Source: Bacillus albus (GTDB taxonomy: Bacteria > Bacillota > Bacilli > Bacillales > Bacillaceae_G). From it: DNA of 64,000 nt. The translations under genes were made by a program, and so were the position numbers. The notes under the pieces are model-generated. The model ran no database searches, had not been told where the DNA came from, and saw only the letters and a list, made by a program, of their open reading frames with translations. Positions 35,152 through 45,591 of the stretch are shown here, piece after piece (positions within the stretch are counted from its first letter, which is position 1; every line of letters begins with the position of its first letter). The stretch lies in the NCBI RefSeq assembly GCF_001884185.1, contig NZ_MAOE01000002.1:124001-188000 (forward strand), read 5' to 3'.

Positions 35152-35709
35152 TCATTGATAACTATGTTCTGCCTTGTTATTTGATTTTGATTGCTCTATT
35201 TGCAATTCACGCTCTACTAATCGATCTAACTGCTGAATAGCTTTTAATGCTTTTTCATAAGAAATTGTTCTATAATGGTGCGCTCCGCCCGGTTCTTCAT
35301 CTGCTTCGTCTGCCCATTTAATAATGTTTTGAAGAGATGTTCTTTCAATTTCTTGTTGTACTAAGAAAGAATCTGTATGAAGAAGAATTGCGATAGAAAT
35401 TTCTTTTGCTAGTTTCGGATGTTCTCCTAATCTAATAAGCAATTTATGAGCTCGTTCTGCTCCTTTAATTGCGTGTATATCATTCTTTTTGTATAAATCA
35501 TAGTCCCATTCGCCGCCTGTGTACCACGTATGATGTCCGATATCATGAAGGAAACCAGCTTTTGTAGCAGCATCGACTGAGGCGTGATGTTTTTTAGCTA
35601 AGTGAAACGCATGGTAAGCGACAGCAATCGCGTGGACCATCCCAGAACGATTTACGTATTTTTGTGTAATATGGTGTTTAAAAATTTGTTCAAGCGTAAT
35701 ACGGTGCAT
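35152..35709 (-). CDS. HD-domain phosphohydrolase, uncharacterised
   Basis: A 185-aa protein with the metal-binding HD signature: His26/His33 region (VHAIAVAYHAFHLAKKHH), FLHDIGHH (His55, Asp56), a second HAIKGAERAH block and LLHTD. HD proteins of this kind hydrolyse phosphate esters of nucleotides. The substrate cannot be told. ATG follows AAAGGAGTGAATG. The C-terminus is polar and low in complexity. Confidence 0.8.
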   Translation of the reverse strand: MHRITLEQIFKHHITQKYVNRSGMVHAIAVAYHAFHLAKKHHASVDAATKAGFLHDIGHHTWYTGGEWDYDLYKKNDIHAIKGAERAHKLLIRLGEHPKLAKEISIAILLHTDSFLVQQEIERTSLQNIIKWADEADEEPGGAHHYRTISYEKALKAIQQLDRLVERELQIEQSKSNNKAEHSYQ

Positions 35710-35846
35710 AAAACATTCACTCCTTTTATCTAATGGTGTCTGTGAAGAAAATCGATCGGTTTAAATGTATTTTGAACATTGTACTCCATACGGGTAGCGT
35801 TAGTAAAGTAGAAATGTTTAGGAGAAGAAAAAATTTTTTCCGTAAA

Positions 35847-35878
35847 AAAATCACCTTGGCCTATGCAAAGGTGATTTT
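35847..35878 (-). terminator. terminator of sspI
   Basis: AAAATCACCTT (35847-35857) with AAGGTGATTTT (35868-35878). On the minus strand the hairpin is followed by a T-run, directly after the sspI stop. Confidence 0.85.
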
Positions 35879-35886
35879 CAAATTGC

Positions 35887-36096
35887 TTATTTTTTTAATC
35901 CTTGCTCTAGTGTTTCTAGCATTTCGTGTTTTTCATTTTCATCAGCGTTTTTCCAAATGACTTCAAATAAAACACCAAGACCTGGCAGCATTTTTTCTTC
36001 ACCGCTTTGAATGGCATCGACAATTGTTTCTTGTAATTGATCTTGTGAATTTCCAGATACATTCGCTAATACAGCACCGCGTAAATTAAAACTCAT
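35887..36096 (-). CDS. sspI: small acid-soluble spore protein SspI
   Basis: A 69-aa minor SASP of the SspI family ([16 protein letters not shown]...[28 protein letters not shown]). Such proteins are made in the forespore and bind to the spore core. I start at ATG 36096, 7 nt after GAAGAGGTG; a GTG at 36105 overlaps the binding site. It is divergent from rlmP, as sspI and ysgA are in B. subtilis. Confidence 0.93.
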   Translation of the reverse strand: MSFNLRGAVLANVSGNSQDQLQETIVDAIQSGEEKMLPGLGVLFEVIWKNADENEKHEMLETLEQGLKK

Positions 36097-36211
36097 TCTT
36101 TTCACCTCTTCTTCAGAATTGAAACTGACGTTAGTTTTTGTTCTTTTTTATGTAAATATGTATGAAAAATAGGCTATAATGATAAGACAAGAAGAGAGGG
36201 AAATACATATT

Positions 36212-36973
36212 ATGAAAAACATTGATTCAGTACAAAATCCGCGTGTGAAGCAGTGGAAAAAGCTGCAAACGAAAAAAGAGCGTGATAAAAAAGGTTTATT
36301 TTTTGTAGAAGGATTCCACTTAGTGGAGGAAGCTTTAAAGGCAGGAATTGTAACGGAACTTATCGTTTCAGATCAGACAGACCTTCCGAAAGATTGGACA
36401 GTTAATGATGTAGAAATGTATATCGTACCTGAAGCTATCGTAAAAGTACTTCGTGAAACAGAAACGACGCAAGGTGTATTTGCTGTTTGTGAAAAGCATG
36501 AGAAGGAAGTAGCTCTTGATGGGAAGTTTCTTTTATTAGACGGCCTGCAAGACCCAGGTAACTTAGGGACAATTATTCGTACAGCTGATGCAGCTGGTAT
36601 TCATGCCGTTGTGCTTGGAGAAGGATGCGTTGATGCATATAATAGTAAAGTACTTCGCTCTACACAAGGTTCTATTTTCCATTTGCCAGTTGTAAAAGGT
36701 AACTTAGAAGAATGGGTAGACAAGTTAAAAGAACATAACGTTCCTGTATATGGAACAGCACTTGAAAATGGAGTTCCGTATGGTGAAGTAACACCAGCCG
36801 GTAGTTTTGCATTAATTGTAGGAAATGAAGGAAATGGCGTAAGCCAAGAAATTCTTGCGAAAACGGATCAAAACTTGTATATTCCGATTTACGGCGGGGC
36901 AGAATCATTAAATGTTGCGGTTGCAGCAGGGATTTTAACGTATTATTTGCAAAGCCCAGTTGCGAACAAATAA
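36212..36973 (+). CDS. rlmP: 23S rRNA 2'-O-methyltransferase (SpoU type)
   Basis: A 253-aa SPOUT methyltransferase with an N-terminal RNA-binding domain (NPRVKQWKKLQTKKERDKKGLFFVEGFHLVEEAL) and the trefoil-knot motifs DPGNLGTIIRTADAAG, IVGNEGNGVS and ESLNVAVAAGI. It corresponds to B. subtilis YsgA, identified as RlmP, which makes 2'-O-methylguanosine in the A-loop of 23S rRNA. ATG 36212 follows AGAGAGGG at a somewhat long distance. It lies between sspI and pheST as in B. subtilis. Confidence 0.88.
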   Translation: MKNIDSVQNPRVKQWKKLQTKKERDKKGLFFVEGFHLVEEALKAGIVTELIVSDQTDLPKDWTVNDVEMYIVPEAIVKVLRETETTQGVFAVCEKHEKEVALDGKFLLLDGLQDPGNLGTIIRTADAAGIHAVVLGEGCVDAYNSKVLRSTQGSIFHLPVVKGNLEEWVDKLKEHNVPVYGTALENGVPYGEVTPAGSFALIVGNEGNGVSQEILAKTDQNLYIPIYGGAESLNVAVAAGILTYYLQSPVANK

Positions 36974-37024
36974 AAAACTTCTTATAATAAGTTGAAGTAT
37001 ATTATATTAAAAGTTAAATAACGA

Positions 37025-37270
37025 AAAACGTTGATAGAGAAGAGTAACTTACAAAATCGCCATATAGGGAGAGAATGCCTTAGACTGAAAGCATTCTTAT
37101 GGTAGACGGAAGTGAATTCACCTCTGGAGTTGACGCCAGGACCATATATATGTAAAGGCGTTCCGGTCAGAATTGATCGTTATAACTAATGAGTGGGCAG
37201 ACTTGTTCTGTCAATTTAGGGTGGTACCGCGAATTTACCTCGTCCCTTTTTGGGAGCGAGGTTTTTTTAT
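37025..37270 (+). promoter_or_regulatory. T-box riboswitch, phenylalanine specific
   Basis: T-box leader of pheST: stem I with GGGAGAGAATGCC, specifier TTC (Phe) at 37117-37119 in gaaTTCacctc, T-box TTTAGGGTGGTACCGCG at 37215-37231, terminator 37237-37262 (ACCTCGTCCC / GGGAGCGAGGT) with T7. Confidence 0.92.
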
Positions 37271-37293
37271 TTTTAAAATTAGGAGGGTTCCAA

Positions 37294-38328
37294 ATGGAAG
37301 CACGTTTAAAAGAGCTAAAACAAAAAGCGTTAGAGCTTATTGAAGAAGCGAAAGAGCTAAAAGGCTTAAACGACGTACGCGTAGCGTATTTAGGAAAAAA
37401 AGGCCCAATTACAGAAGTATTACGCGGCATGGGGAAATTATCAGCAGAAGAGCGTCCACGTATGGGAGCATTAGTAAATGAAGTACGTGAAGCGATCCAA
37501 ACGCGTCTAGACGACAAAATCAGTAACTTAGAAAAAGCAGTAATTGAAGCGAAATTAGCTACTGAAACAATTGATGTTACATTACCAGGTCGCCCTGTTG
37601 AAACAGGTTGTCACCATCCGTTAACAGCTGTTGTTGAACAAATTGAAGATGTATTCATCGGTATGGGTTATGAAGTAGCTGAAGGAACAGAAGTAGAAAA
37701 AGATTATTACAACTTCGAAGCATTAAACTTACCGAAAGATCACCCAGCGCGTGATATGCAAGATACATTCTACATTACAGAAGAAACATTACTACGTACA
37801 CATACATCTTCTGTGCAAGCACGTACAATGGAAAACAATAAAGAAAAAGGCCCGATCAAAATTATTTGTCCTGGTAAAGTGTATCGCCGTGATGACGATG
37901 ATGCGACTCATTCACACCAGTTCATGCAAATTGAAGGTCTTGTAATTGATAAAAACATTCGCATGAGTGACTTAAAAGGTACACTGCAAGTATTCGTGAA
38001 AAAGATGTTCGGTGAAGACCGTGAAATCCGTCTTCGTCCAAGTTTCTTCCCATTCACTGAGCCGTCTGTAGAGATGGATATTTCTTGTATGATGTGTCAC
38101 GGCAAAGGTTGCGGCACTTGTAAAGGAACTGGTTGGATCGAAATTTTAGGCGCAGGTATGGTTCACCCGAACGTACTTGAAATGGCTGGTTATGATTCAA
38201 AAGAATATCAAGGTTTCGCATTCGGTATGGGCGCAGAGCGTATCGCAATGTTGAAATACGGCGTAGATGACATTCGTCATTTCTATACAAATGATGTACG
38301 TTTCTTACAACAATTCAAACGAGCTTAA
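37294..38328 (+). CDS. pheS: phenylalanyl-tRNA synthetase alpha subunit
   Basis: A 344-aa class II catalytic subunit: N-terminal coiled coil (1-85) that binds tRNA, motif 2 ([21 protein letters not shown]), [12 protein letters not shown], a [12 protein letters not shown] Cys cluster, and motif 3 ([13 protein letters not shown]). I start at ATG 37294, 6-7 nt after AGGAGGG; the frame stays open upstream into the T-box. It pairs with pheT 18 bp downstream. Confidence 0.97.
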
Positions 38329-38346
38329 GGGAAGGAGAGGATAAGT

Positions 38347-40767
38347 ATGTTCGTATCATATCGTTGGTTACAAGAGTATGTAGATATTAAAGATGTAACA
38401 GCACAAGAACTAGCAGACAAAATCACGAAAAGTGGTATTGAAGTAGAAGGTGTTGAAGTATTAAATAAAGGTGTAAAAGGTGTTGTAGTTGGTCACGTAT
38501 TAGAATGTGAAAAACACCCAGAAGCTGATAAATTAAGCAAATGCTTAATCGATATCGGTGAAGAAGAGCCAGTTCAAATTATTTGTGGAGCTGCTAACAT
38601 TGCAAAAGGTTTAAAAGTACCAGTTGCAAAAGTTGGAGCTGTACTTCCTGGCAACTTCAAAATTAAAAAAGCAAAACTACGTGGAGAAGCTTCTCACGGT
38701 ATGGTTTGTGCTCTTCAAGAGCTTGGTATTGATGGGAAACTAGTTGCGAAAGAATACGCAGACGGTATCTTCATCTTCCCAAGTGACGCTGAAGTTGGTG
38801 CAGATGCACTTGAAATTTTAAACTTACATGATGAAGTACTTGAGCTTGGTTTAACACCAAACCGTGCAGATTGCTTAAACATGTTAGGTGTTGCATATGA
38901 AGTCGCTGCTATTTACGGCCGTGAAGTAAAACTTCCAGCTATCGACTTACAAGAAACAGCAGAAAAAACTGCTGATTACATTTCTGTAAGTGTAGAAGCG
39001 AAAGAAGAAAATCCATTATACATTGCAAAAATGGTAAAGAACGTAAAGATTGGTCCATCACCAATGTGGATGCAAACTCGCCTTATGGCAGCTGGCATTC
39101 GTCCAATTAGCAACGTAGTTGATATTACAAACTACATTTTAATGGAATACGGTCAACCGTTACATGCATTCGATTACGATAAATTAGGTTCAAAAGAAAT
39201 CGTTGTTCGTCTTGCAAAAGAAGGCGAAAAAATTGAAACATTAGATGATCAAGAGCGTACATTACAAAGCCACCACCTTGTAATTACAAACGGAACAAAA
39301 GCTTTAGCTGTCGCTGGTGTAATGGGTGGAGCTGATTCTGAAGTTACAAATGAGACAGTAAACGTTTTAATCGAATCTGCATACTTTGCAGGTCAAACAG
39401 TGCGCCGTACATCAAAAGACTTAGGTCTTCGTAGTGAATCAAGTGCACGTTTCGAAAAAGGAATCGACCCAACACGTACATTTGAAGCAATTCAACATGC
39501 AGCTGCTTTAATGGCGAAATACGCTGGCGGAGAAGCACTTGAAGGTGTAGTAGAAGCTGACAACTTACAAGTACAAGAGCGTACAGTATCTGTTACTGCT
39601 GAAAAAGTAAACCGTGTACTAGGTACAAATATTTCTGCAAGTGAAATGGGTACAATGTTCACAAACTTAAAATTCCCATTCACAGAAGTAGAAGGAACAT
39701 TCCATGTAAATGTACCAGCGCGTCGTCCTGATATTACAATTTCAGAAGACTTAGTAGAAGAAGTAGGCCGTCTATACGGTTATGACCACATTCCAGTTAC
39801 ATTACCTTCTGGAACGATGACACGTGGTAAATTAACAGCAGCACAAACGAAACGTCGTAAAGTACGTCGCTTCTTAGAAGGTGCTGGTTTATATGAAGCA
39901 ATCACGTATTCATTAACAAGCGCTGACAAAGCGAAACAATATATGGTTGAGCCAAACGAAAAGGCGCCTGTAGCTCTTGCACTTCCAATGAGTGAAGAGC
40001 GTAGCCAACTTCGTTTAAGCTTAGTGCCACAATTGTTAGAAGCAGTTTCATACAATGTCGCTCGTAAAAACGATAGCGTTGCTTTATACGAAGTAGGTTC
40101 TATCTTCTTACCGACAGAAGAAGGAGAACTTCCGAAAGAAGAACAACATCTTGCAGGTGTTATGACAGGTCTTGCTCTTCACCATGCATGGCAAGGTGAG
40201 AAAAAAATAGTAGACTTCTTCGTTGTGAAAGGTGTACTAGAAGGATTATTCGATGTACTTGGCGTTTCAAACCAAATTACTTATGCACCAGCAAAACGTG
40301 AAGGTATGCACCCAGGTCGTACAGCTGACATCGTATTAGATGGCGAAGTAATTGGTTTCATCGGTCAATTGCACCCAGAAGCAGAAAAACAATTAGATGT
40401 GAAAAATACATTCGTATTCGAATTATCTCTTGTAAAAGTATTCGGTGCAGATGCAGAAGAAACTTACTACGCAGCGATCCCACGTTTCCCATCTATGACG
40501 CGTGATATGGCTGTTGTCGTAACGAAAGAAACAAAAGCTGGCGAAATGAAGCAAGTTATTGCTGAAGCTGGTGGAGAACTTCTGAAAGACGTAACGCTAT
40601 TCGACTTATACGAAGGTGAAAAAATGGAAGAAGGCAAGAAATCACTTGCATTCTCTATGACTTACTTCGATGCAGAACGTACGTTAACAGACGAAGAAGT
40701 AACAGAAGCACATAACCGTGTATTAACAACGGTAGAAGAGAAATTTGGTGCGGAGTTACGTAAGTAA
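38347..40767 (+). CDS. pheT: phenylalanyl-tRNA synthetase beta subunit
   Basis: An 806-aa beta subunit: EMAP-type tRNA-binding domain (about 40-155), B3/B4 editing domain (about 210-385), B5 domain (about 405-475), a catalytic-like core, and a C-terminal ferredoxin-fold anticodon-binding domain ([17 protein letters not shown]...). Together with PheS it forms the alpha2-beta2 enzyme and edits Tyr-tRNA-Phe. ATG follows AAGGGAAGGAGAGG. Confidence 0.97.
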   Translation: MFVSYRWLQEYVDIKDVTAQELADKITKSGIEVEGVEVLNKGVKGVVVGHVLECEKHPEADKLSKCLIDIGEEEPVQIICGAANIAKGLKVPVAKVGAVLPGNFKIKKAKLRGEASHGMVCALQELGIDGKLVAKEYADGIFIFPSDAEVGADALEILNLHDEVLELGLTPNRADCLNMLGVAYEVAAIYGREVKLPAIDLQETAEKTADYISVSVEAKEENPLYIAKMVKNVKIGPSPMWMQTRLMAAGIRPISNVVDITNYILMEYGQPLHAFDYDKLGSKEIVVRLAKEGEKIETLDDQERTLQSHHLVITNGTKALAVAGVMGGADSEVTNETVNVLIESAYFAGQTVRRTSKDLGLRSESSARFEKGIDPTRTFEAIQHAAALMAKYAGGEALEGVVEADNLQVQERTVSVTAEKVNRVLGTNISASEMGTMFTNLKFPFTEVEGTFHVNVPARRPDITISEDLVEEVGRLYGYDHIPVTLPSGTMTRGKLTAAQTKRRKVRRFLEGAGLYEAITYSLTSADKAKQYMVEPNEKAPVALALPMSEERSQLRLSLVPQLLEAVSYNVARKNDSVALYEVGSIFLPTEEGELPKEEQHLAGVMTGLALHHAWQGEKKIVDFFVVKGVLEGLFDVLGVSNQITYAPAKREGMHPGRTADIVLDGEVIGFIGQLHPEAEKQLDVKNTFVFELSLVKVFGADAEETYYAAIPRFPSMTRDMAVVVTKETKAGEMKQVIAEAGGELLKDVTLFDLYEGEKMEEGKKSLAFSMTYFDAERTLTDEEVTEAHNRVLTTVEEKFGAELRK

Positions 40768-40769
40768 TA

Positions 40770-40800
40770 AAAAATTGCCGGATTAAGTCCGGCAATTTTT
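40770..40800 (+). terminator. terminator after pheT
   Basis: AAAAATTGCCGGA (40770-40782) with TCCGGCAATTTTT (40788-40800), 5-nt loop, then TT. Confidence 0.9.
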
Positions 40801-40959
40801 TTGTGGCACGATTGTCGAAAAATGTTGGTAAGTCGATATATTACAAAAATCGCTGATATATTTTTTGGCATCTTGCATCTTTCTCTCGAATGTAGTACAT
40901 TAATTTTAGTTTAACAAAATGAAAGACGATGATAAGGAAAAGTAGTATATACTATAATC

Positions 40960-41190
40960 CAAAGCGAATCAGGGACGGTGAGAGCCTGATGAGGCGGTAT
41001 ATGTGAAGAACACCTTGGAGTTGCTAACCGAAATTGAATCTTGTATTCAAGAGTAGACTTAGACGGGAATCCGGCCTGTTACAAACCGGGAAGTATGTAT
41101 TACATACGAGTTAAAGTTGGTCTTTATGACAAATTGGGTGGTACCGCGAAGTTTAACCTTTCGTCCCTTTATGGATGAAAGGTTTTTTTG
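40960..41190 (+). promoter_or_regulatory. T-box riboswitch, asparagine specific
   Basis: T-box leader of asnS: specifier AAC (Asn) at 41009-41011 in gaagAACaccttgg, T-box TTGGGTGGTACCGCG at 41134-41148, terminator AACCTTTCGTCC (41155-41166) with GGATGAAAGGTT (41173-41184) and T7. Confidence 0.92.
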
Positions 41191-41223
41191 TATTTAAATA
41201 TATGAGCAAAGGAGAATTTCACT

Positions 41224-42615
41224 ATGGAAAACACATTAGTAAAAAGTCTGTATAGAGATACAGATAAATACGCAGGTCAAACAGTACAAGTATCAGGGTG
41301 GATTCGTAACTTACGTGATTCAAAAGCATTTGGTTTCATCGAATTAAACGACGGTAGCTTCTTCAAAAGCGTTCAAATCGTTTTCGATACAGAGTTAGAA
41401 AACTTCAAAGAAATTGCAAAACTTCCACTTAGCTCTTCAGTTAAAGTAGAAGGTAAGGTAATTGCAACGCCTGGAGCGAAGCAACCATTTGAAATTAAAG
41501 CAGAAAAAATTGATATCGAGGGCTTATCAGATTCTGATTACCCACTTCAAAAGAAACGTCACACGTTTGAATACTTACGTACAATTGCTCACTTACGTCC
41601 AAGAACAAACGCATTCTCTGCAACGTTCCGCGTACGTTCTATCGCAGCATTTGCGATTCACCAATTCTTCCAAGAGCGTGGATTCGTACATGTTCACACA
41701 CCAATCATCACTGGTAGTGATACAGAAGGTGCAGGCGAAATGTTCCGCGTAACAACGCAAGATTTAAACAATGTACCAAAAGGCGAAGACGGACAAGTTG
41801 ATGAATCGAAAGACTTCTTCGGCAAAGAAACAAACTTAACAGTAAGTGGACAGCTGAACGCTGAAGCTTATGCATTAGCATTCCGTGATGTATACACATT
41901 CGGACCTACATTCCGTGCAGAAAACTCTAACACAACTCGCCACGCTGCTGAGTTCTGGATGGTTGAGCCTGAGATTGCATTCGCTGAACTAGGTGACGTA
42001 ATGAACCTTACAGAAGATATGCTGAAATACGCAATGAAATACGTATTAGAGCATGCACCAGAAGAAATGGCATTCTTCAACAGCTTCGTTGATAAAACAG
42101 TTCTAGAGCGCATGAACAACGTAATTAACTCTGACTTCGGTCGTATCACATATACAGAAGCAATTAAAGTGCTTCAAGAGTCAGGTGCTGACTTCAAATA
42201 CCCAGTAGAATGGGGTATTGACTTACAAACAGAGCACGAAAGATACTTATCAGAAGAGATCTTCAAACGCCCTGTATTCGTAACTGACTATCCAAAAGAC
42301 ATTAAAGCATTCTACATGCGCTTAAATGAAGACGGTAAAACAGTAGCTGCTACTGACCTTCTAGTTCCTGGCATCGGCGAATTAATCGGCGGAAGTCAAC
42401 GTGAAGAAAGAATGGACGTTTTAGTAGACAGAATTAAAGAATTAGGTATGAACGAAGAGGACTACTGGTGGTACTTAGAACTTAGAAAATACGGCGGTAC
42501 AAAACACGCTGGATTCGGTCTAGGTTTCGAGCGCTTCCTAATGTACATCACTGGTATGGCTAACATCCGTGACGTAATTCCATTCCCAAGAACTCCAGGT
42601 TCTTCTGAATTCTAA
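41224..42615 (+). CDS. asnS: asparaginyl-tRNA synthetase
   Basis: A 463-aa class IIb synthetase: N-terminal OB fold for the anticodon ([21 protein letters not shown]), motif 2 ([22 protein letters not shown]), motif 3 ([15 protein letters not shown]) and the C-terminal [15 protein letters not shown] and the Asn-type T-box agree in assigning Asn rather than Asp. ATG follows AAAGGAGAATTTCACT. Confidence 0.97.
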   Translation: MENTLVKSLYRDTDKYAGQTVQVSGWIRNLRDSKAFGFIELNDGSFFKSVQIVFDTELENFKEIAKLPLSSSVKVEGKVIATPGAKQPFEIKAEKIDIEGLSDSDYPLQKKRHTFEYLRTIAHLRPRTNAFSATFRVRSIAAFAIHQFFQERGFVHVHTPIITGSDTEGAGEMFRVTTQDLNNVPKGEDGQVDESKDFFGKETNLTVSGQLNAEAYALAFRDVYTFGPTFRAENSNTTRHAAEFWMVEPEIAFAELGDVMNLTEDMLKYAMKYVLEHAPEEMAFFNSFVDKTVLERMNNVINSDFGRITYTEAIKVLQESGADFKYPVEWGIDLQTEHERYLSEEIFKRPVFVTDYPKDIKAFYMRLNEDGKTVAATDLLVPGIGELIGGSQREERMDVLVDRIKELGMNEEDYWWYLELRKYGGTKHAGFGLGFERFLMYITGMANIRDVIPFPRTPGSSEF

Positions 42616-42622
42616 AATATAA

Positions 42623-42650
42623 AAAAGCGAGAGGATTTCCTCTCGCTTTT
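42623..42650 (+). terminator. terminator after asnS
   Basis: AAAAGCGAGAGGA (42623-42635) with TCCTCTCGCTTTT (42638-42650). Confidence 0.9.
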
Positions 42651-42706
42651 TATTTTGCATAGTTTATTACCTCATAGCAAAAAGTAACGCGAAGGGGTGA
42701 ATATAA

Positions 42707-42841
42707 ATGAGTAAAAAAGTGAAAAAAGATCATTCAAGATCAAGCCTTGGCTCTCCAGAAGTAGAAGGACAAGGAACGACGACACATGAAACCGGTTCGT
42801 ATAAAGTATCTTCATCAAATAAGAAGCAGAAACAAAGCTAA
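42707..42841 (+). CDS. small basic protein, YuzL-like
   Basis: A 44-aa ORF with a good start (GAAGGGGTG, then ATG). The product, MSKKVKKDHSRSSLGS... with EGQGTTTHETGSYK in the middle, is basic and polar. It resembles the small YuzL-type proteins of Bacillus (GQGTTT, ETG), whose function is unknown; I am fairly but not fully sure of this link. Its own terminator follows directly. Confidence 0.65.
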   Translation: MSKKVKKDHSRSSLGSPEVEGQGTTTHETGSYKVSSSNKKQKQS

Positions 42842-42845
42842 CTTA

Positions 42846-42878
42846 AAAAAAGGAGCGTCTTGGCGACTCTCCTTTTTT
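42846..42878. terminator. terminator between convergent small genes
   Basis: AAAAAAGGAG (42846-42855) with CTCCTTTTTT (42869-42878), with an inner GTC/GAC pairing, then AT. Confidence 0.8.
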
Positions 42879-42883
42879 ATGTA

Positions 42884-43135
42884 TTACATCTTGTTATCAT
42901 TAATCTCTTTTGTAATGTTATCTACATCTTTGTCTAATCGATCTAAATAGAAAAACCACATGAAGCTCATGAACACGTAATAGATGGCCATCACACCAAG
43001 GCTATCAGATATATTTTCGAATGTGGATTTAGTAGTGAAAAAAGCTCCCCAAATGGTAGAAATAGTGAGGAAAGAAAGTGGGCCCACGAGGTGTACGAGA
43101 ACATATAATAACTTTTTAACTTTTACAGCATTCAT
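42884..43135 (-). CDS. small two-helix membrane protein
   Basis: An 83-aa protein with TM helices about 8-30 and 47-66 and a charged C-terminal tail (DRLDKDVDNITKEINDNKM). ATG follows AAAGGAGG at good spacing. No family recognised. Convergent with the YuzL-like gene. Confidence 0.68.
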   Translation of the reverse strand: MNAVKVKKLLYVLVHLVGPLSFLTISTIWGAFFTTKSTFENISDSLGVMAIYYVFMSFMWFFYLDRLDKDVDNITKEINDNKM

Positions 43136-43234
43136 ATGAAAAACCTCCTTTTTCTAATCATACATTCAAGTTCCTCACAGAAGTGCTGTAGTTTTGCTGG
43201 ATTATGTATTAACAAGCGGGCATCGTGTTTTCCG

Positions 43235-43390
43235 ATAAAGTGAAACTTTAATCAGTGGGGGGGGGCATCCCCCCACTGATTATTAGCCCTCACCAATCGG
43301 ACTTTAATGGGCAGCCCGCCCCCCACCTAACTTCTTTGCATTCGCTGCATTTTGAGGTGGGGGTCTTACTGCCCATTAAAGCGGGATAAA
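43235..43390 (+). repeat. bcr1 element with ATAAA target duplication
   Basis: A 146-bp core (43240-43385) is flanked on both sides by ATAAA (43235-43239 and 43386-43390), that is TTTAT on the other strand, the target duplication known for bcr1. The core begins GTGAAACTTTAATCAGTGGG, forms long hairpins, and contains a second G/C-rich inverted repeat (CCCCCCACCT... with AGGTGGGGG). Related to 1368-1517 in the opposite orientation. Confidence 0.85.
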
Positions 43391-43552
43391 TCTTTGAATT
43401 CGAAAGTTTAATAAGAAAGAACGGCCATAACGCTCTATTAAATCGTTGAACTCTCGTTGCTCACTGAGTAGCTGAATATTTTCTCTAATTTCAAACTGTC
43501 TTTCGTGTGGATCGCCTAGTAAAATATTTAGAATCATTTGTAGAAGTAGCAA
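43376..43552 (-). CDS. 58-aa protein whose end lies in the bcr1 element
   Basis: On the minus strand AGGAGGAG is followed after 7 nt by TTG at 43552 and an open frame of 58 codons: MLLLQMILNILLGDPHERQFEIRENIQLLSEQREFNDLIERYGRSFLLNFRIQRFIPL, predicted helical. The last four codons (ATC CCG CTT TAA) are bcr1 sequence, so the repeat supplied the stop codon and probably trimmed the original C-terminus. No family recognised. Confidence 0.55.
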   Translation of the reverse strand: MLLLQMILNILLGDPHERQFEIRENIQLLSEQREFNDLIERYGRSFLLNFRIQRFIPL

Positions 43553-43631
43553 TGGGAATCTCCTCCTATGTTAGAATAATCTGTATATTATAATTATAAC
43601 AAAACTATAAGGACAATAGTAGGGTGAAACA

Positions 43632-43661
43632 AAAAACAGGAGTTTGTAGGCTCCTGTTTTT
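43632..43661 (-). terminator. terminator after rnhC
   Basis: AAAAACAGGAG (43632-43642) with CTCCTGTTTTT (43651-43661), close to the rnhC stop on the minus strand. Confidence 0.88.
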
Positions 43662-43668
43662 GTCGATA

Positions 43669-44604
43669 CTATTTTAGTAAGCGAAGCGCCTTCTCCGTAT
43701 TAGCGAAATGCAGTTTCACAAACTCAGGTAATCGTTCTTTACCAAGCTTTTGAATTAATTTAGCGGCTGCAATATCAACTTTTTTACCAGCACCTTTCGG
43801 AAGTGGCATACCAGCTTTTTTGCTTAGTTCGTCAAATTGTTTTACGAATGAGTAACGAGCTAAAATAGAGGCAGCAGCTACTGCTAAATGGACGCTTTCG
43901 CCTTTCGTCGCGAAATAAACATTTTCACGCTGTACCTGTTTTTGTTTAGCTAAATATTTGTAGTATGTATCAGGTTGTGTGAATTGATCGATTAAGACGC
44001 CTTCAGGTTTTGTAGGTGCAATTTTTGCTAATAAGTTTGTAATAGCTTTATTATGTAGTAGAGCTTTTAACTTACCTTGGTTGTTTCCTTTATCAAATAG
44101 CTCGTTATATTTTTCATTATGAAGGACAAGAGAGCTGTAAGGAACAACGTGTAGAAGTTGTTTCGCAATGGCAGAAATTTGATCGTCATTTAAGTTTTTA
44201 GAGTCTTTTACACCAAGTTCTTTTAAAAGTGGAATTTGCTTAGCGTCCACATATACAGCAACGACTGTCATCGGTCCGAAGAAATCACCAGTACCAACTT
44301 CATCTGACCCTACGATAGACATTGTACCGATGGAAGCGGGCGGTGCATAACGGTGTGAATCGACAGATTTTTTTACAGCTGTTTTCGGTGTTTGAGAGAC
44401 AGATTGCCAACGAGAAGCTTCCGCTTCAGCTCGACCTCCTTGGAACATTACTTTTCCTGATTTATAAGCTGTAATTGTGCAAGATGGCACCTTTGCCATG
44501 AAGATTCCGCCTTGTGGGGTTTTTGGGCTAAGCGCTTGTTTATATTGTTGTTTCATGTCTTCAATTACTGTAGAACTTGTTTGTATTACGATAGAATTTG
44601 ACAA
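43669..44604 (-). CDS. rnhC: ribonuclease HIII
   Basis: A 311-aa RNase HIII that cuts RNA in RNA-DNA hybrids. It has the N-terminal TBP-like substrate domain (SPKTPQGGIFMAKVPSCTITAYKSGKVMFQG) and the catalytic core with GSDEVGTGDFFGPM (Asp, Glu), DQF and the later acidic residue. I start at TTG 44604 (MSNSIVIQTSST), about 7 nt after AAGGAG; the frame stays open further upstream without a binding site. Divergent from zapA. Confidence 0.95.
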   Translation of the reverse strand: MSNSIVIQTSSTVIEDMKQQYKQALSPKTPQGGIFMAKVPSCTITAYKSGKVMFQGGRAEAEASRWQSVSQTPKTAVKKSVDSHRYAPPASIGTMSIVGSDEVGTGDFFGPMTVVAVYVDAKQIPLLKELGVKDSKNLNDDQISAIAKQLLHVVPYSSLVLHNEKYNELFDKGNNQGKLKALLHNKAITNLLAKIAPTKPEGVLIDQFTQPDTYYKYLAKQKQVQRENVYFATKGESVHLAVAAASILARYSFVKQFDELSKKAGMPLPKGAGKKVDIAAAKLIQKLGKERLPEFVKLHFANTEKALRLLK

Positions 44605-44728
44605 GATGGTCGCTCCTTTTTTTATATTGTTATTTTTATCATATCGGATTGTTCTTTCTGTTTCCATAATATGATGGTTCATGGTATGATAAACTTTAGG
44701 ATTCTGTACGTGATTGGAGGCCGGTGAG

Positions 44729-44998
44729 TTGTCACAACAAAAGGGAAAGAAAAGTCGAATTAATGTAGAAATCTATGGTCAACAATATTCAGTTGTTGGC
44801 GATGAAAGTACAAGTCATATCCGCATGGTAGCAGCGATTGTGGATGATAAAATGCGCGAACTCAATGCCAAGAATCCTTCGCTTGACACGAGTAGATTAG
44901 CGGTATTGACGGCGGTAAACGTCATACACGATTACATAAAATTAAAAGAAGAACATGAGAAATTGAAAGAAAGTATGACAAAAAAAGGAATGGAATAA
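44729..44998 (+). CDS. zapA: cell division protein ZapA
   Basis: An 89-aa ZapA that bundles FtsZ at the division site: an N-terminal beta-rich head ([18 protein letters not shown]) and a C-terminal coiled coil ([23 protein letters not shown]). I start at TTG 44729 ([10 protein letters not shown]), 8 nt after GGAGG; a TTG at 44714 precedes that site. Its stop is one base from the cvpA start, so they are coupled. Confidence 0.93.
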   Translation: MSQQKGKKSRINVEIYGQQYSVVGDESTSHIRMVAAIVDDKMRELNAKNPSLDTSRLAVLTAVNVIHDYIKLKEEHEKLKESMTKKGME

Positions 44999-44999
44999 C

Positions 45000-45539
45000 A
45001 TGATTGATATTATTATCATTTTACTGCTTGTTATGGGATTTTTCCTCGGCTTACGCAGAGGGTTTATCTTGCAACTTGTAAAGTTAACAAGCTTTATTAT
45101 CGCATACCTTGTTGCATACTGGTACTGTAAAGATTTAGCGCCAGCACTTGCGAAATTTATTCCGTATCCATTTGATAAAAATGTATCTGTTCCAGAATGG
45201 ATTGATGCAAATAATATTGAAACAGTATTTTATCAAGCACTTGCGTTTATCGTATTATTTATTATTACAAAAATCGCCCTTTCATTACTTGGTAATTTGT
45301 TAAATATGTTTGCAGAAATACCGGTTTTAAAGCAAGTCAATGCGTTTGCGGGGGCAATCCTCGGATTTTTAGAAGTGTATATTATTTTGTTTGTTTTAAT
45401 TATCGTTGGAAACATTCTTCCGATTGAACAACTACAAACACCATTACAAAAATCATCAATCAGCAAAATAATTGTAGACGATACACCGATTCTTTCTGAA
45501 AAGGTGAAGGAACTATGGCAGACAGGTAGCAGAGTATAA
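45000..45539 (+). CDS. CvpA family membrane protein
   Basis: A 179-aa CvpA-family protein with four TM segments (about 3-22, 28-45, 77-100, 112-140). The family was named for colicin V production, but in Bacillus its role is unknown (YshB). It begins DIIIILLLVMGFFLGLRRGFILQLVKL, typical of the family. It lies between zapA and polX as yshB does in B. subtilis. Confidence 0.86.
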   Translation: MIDIIIILLLVMGFFLGLRRGFILQLVKLTSFIIAYLVAYWYCKDLAPALAKFIPYPFDKNVSVPEWIDANNIETVFYQALAFIVLFIITKIALSLLGNLLNMFAEIPVLKQVNAFAGAILGFLEVYIILFVLIIVGNILPIEQLQTPLQKSSISKIIVDDTPILSEKVKELWQTGSRV

Positions 45540-45591
45540 CTTCTCTTTTTTCGGAAAGAGGAGTTTTTTTCTATGAAAGAAAGGCGGGGCA

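Noticed and set aside
35733-35960. 75-aa plus-strand ORF between the HD gene and sspI
   Set aside because: It runs into the sspI terminator and antisense to sspI, and has no convincing binding site.
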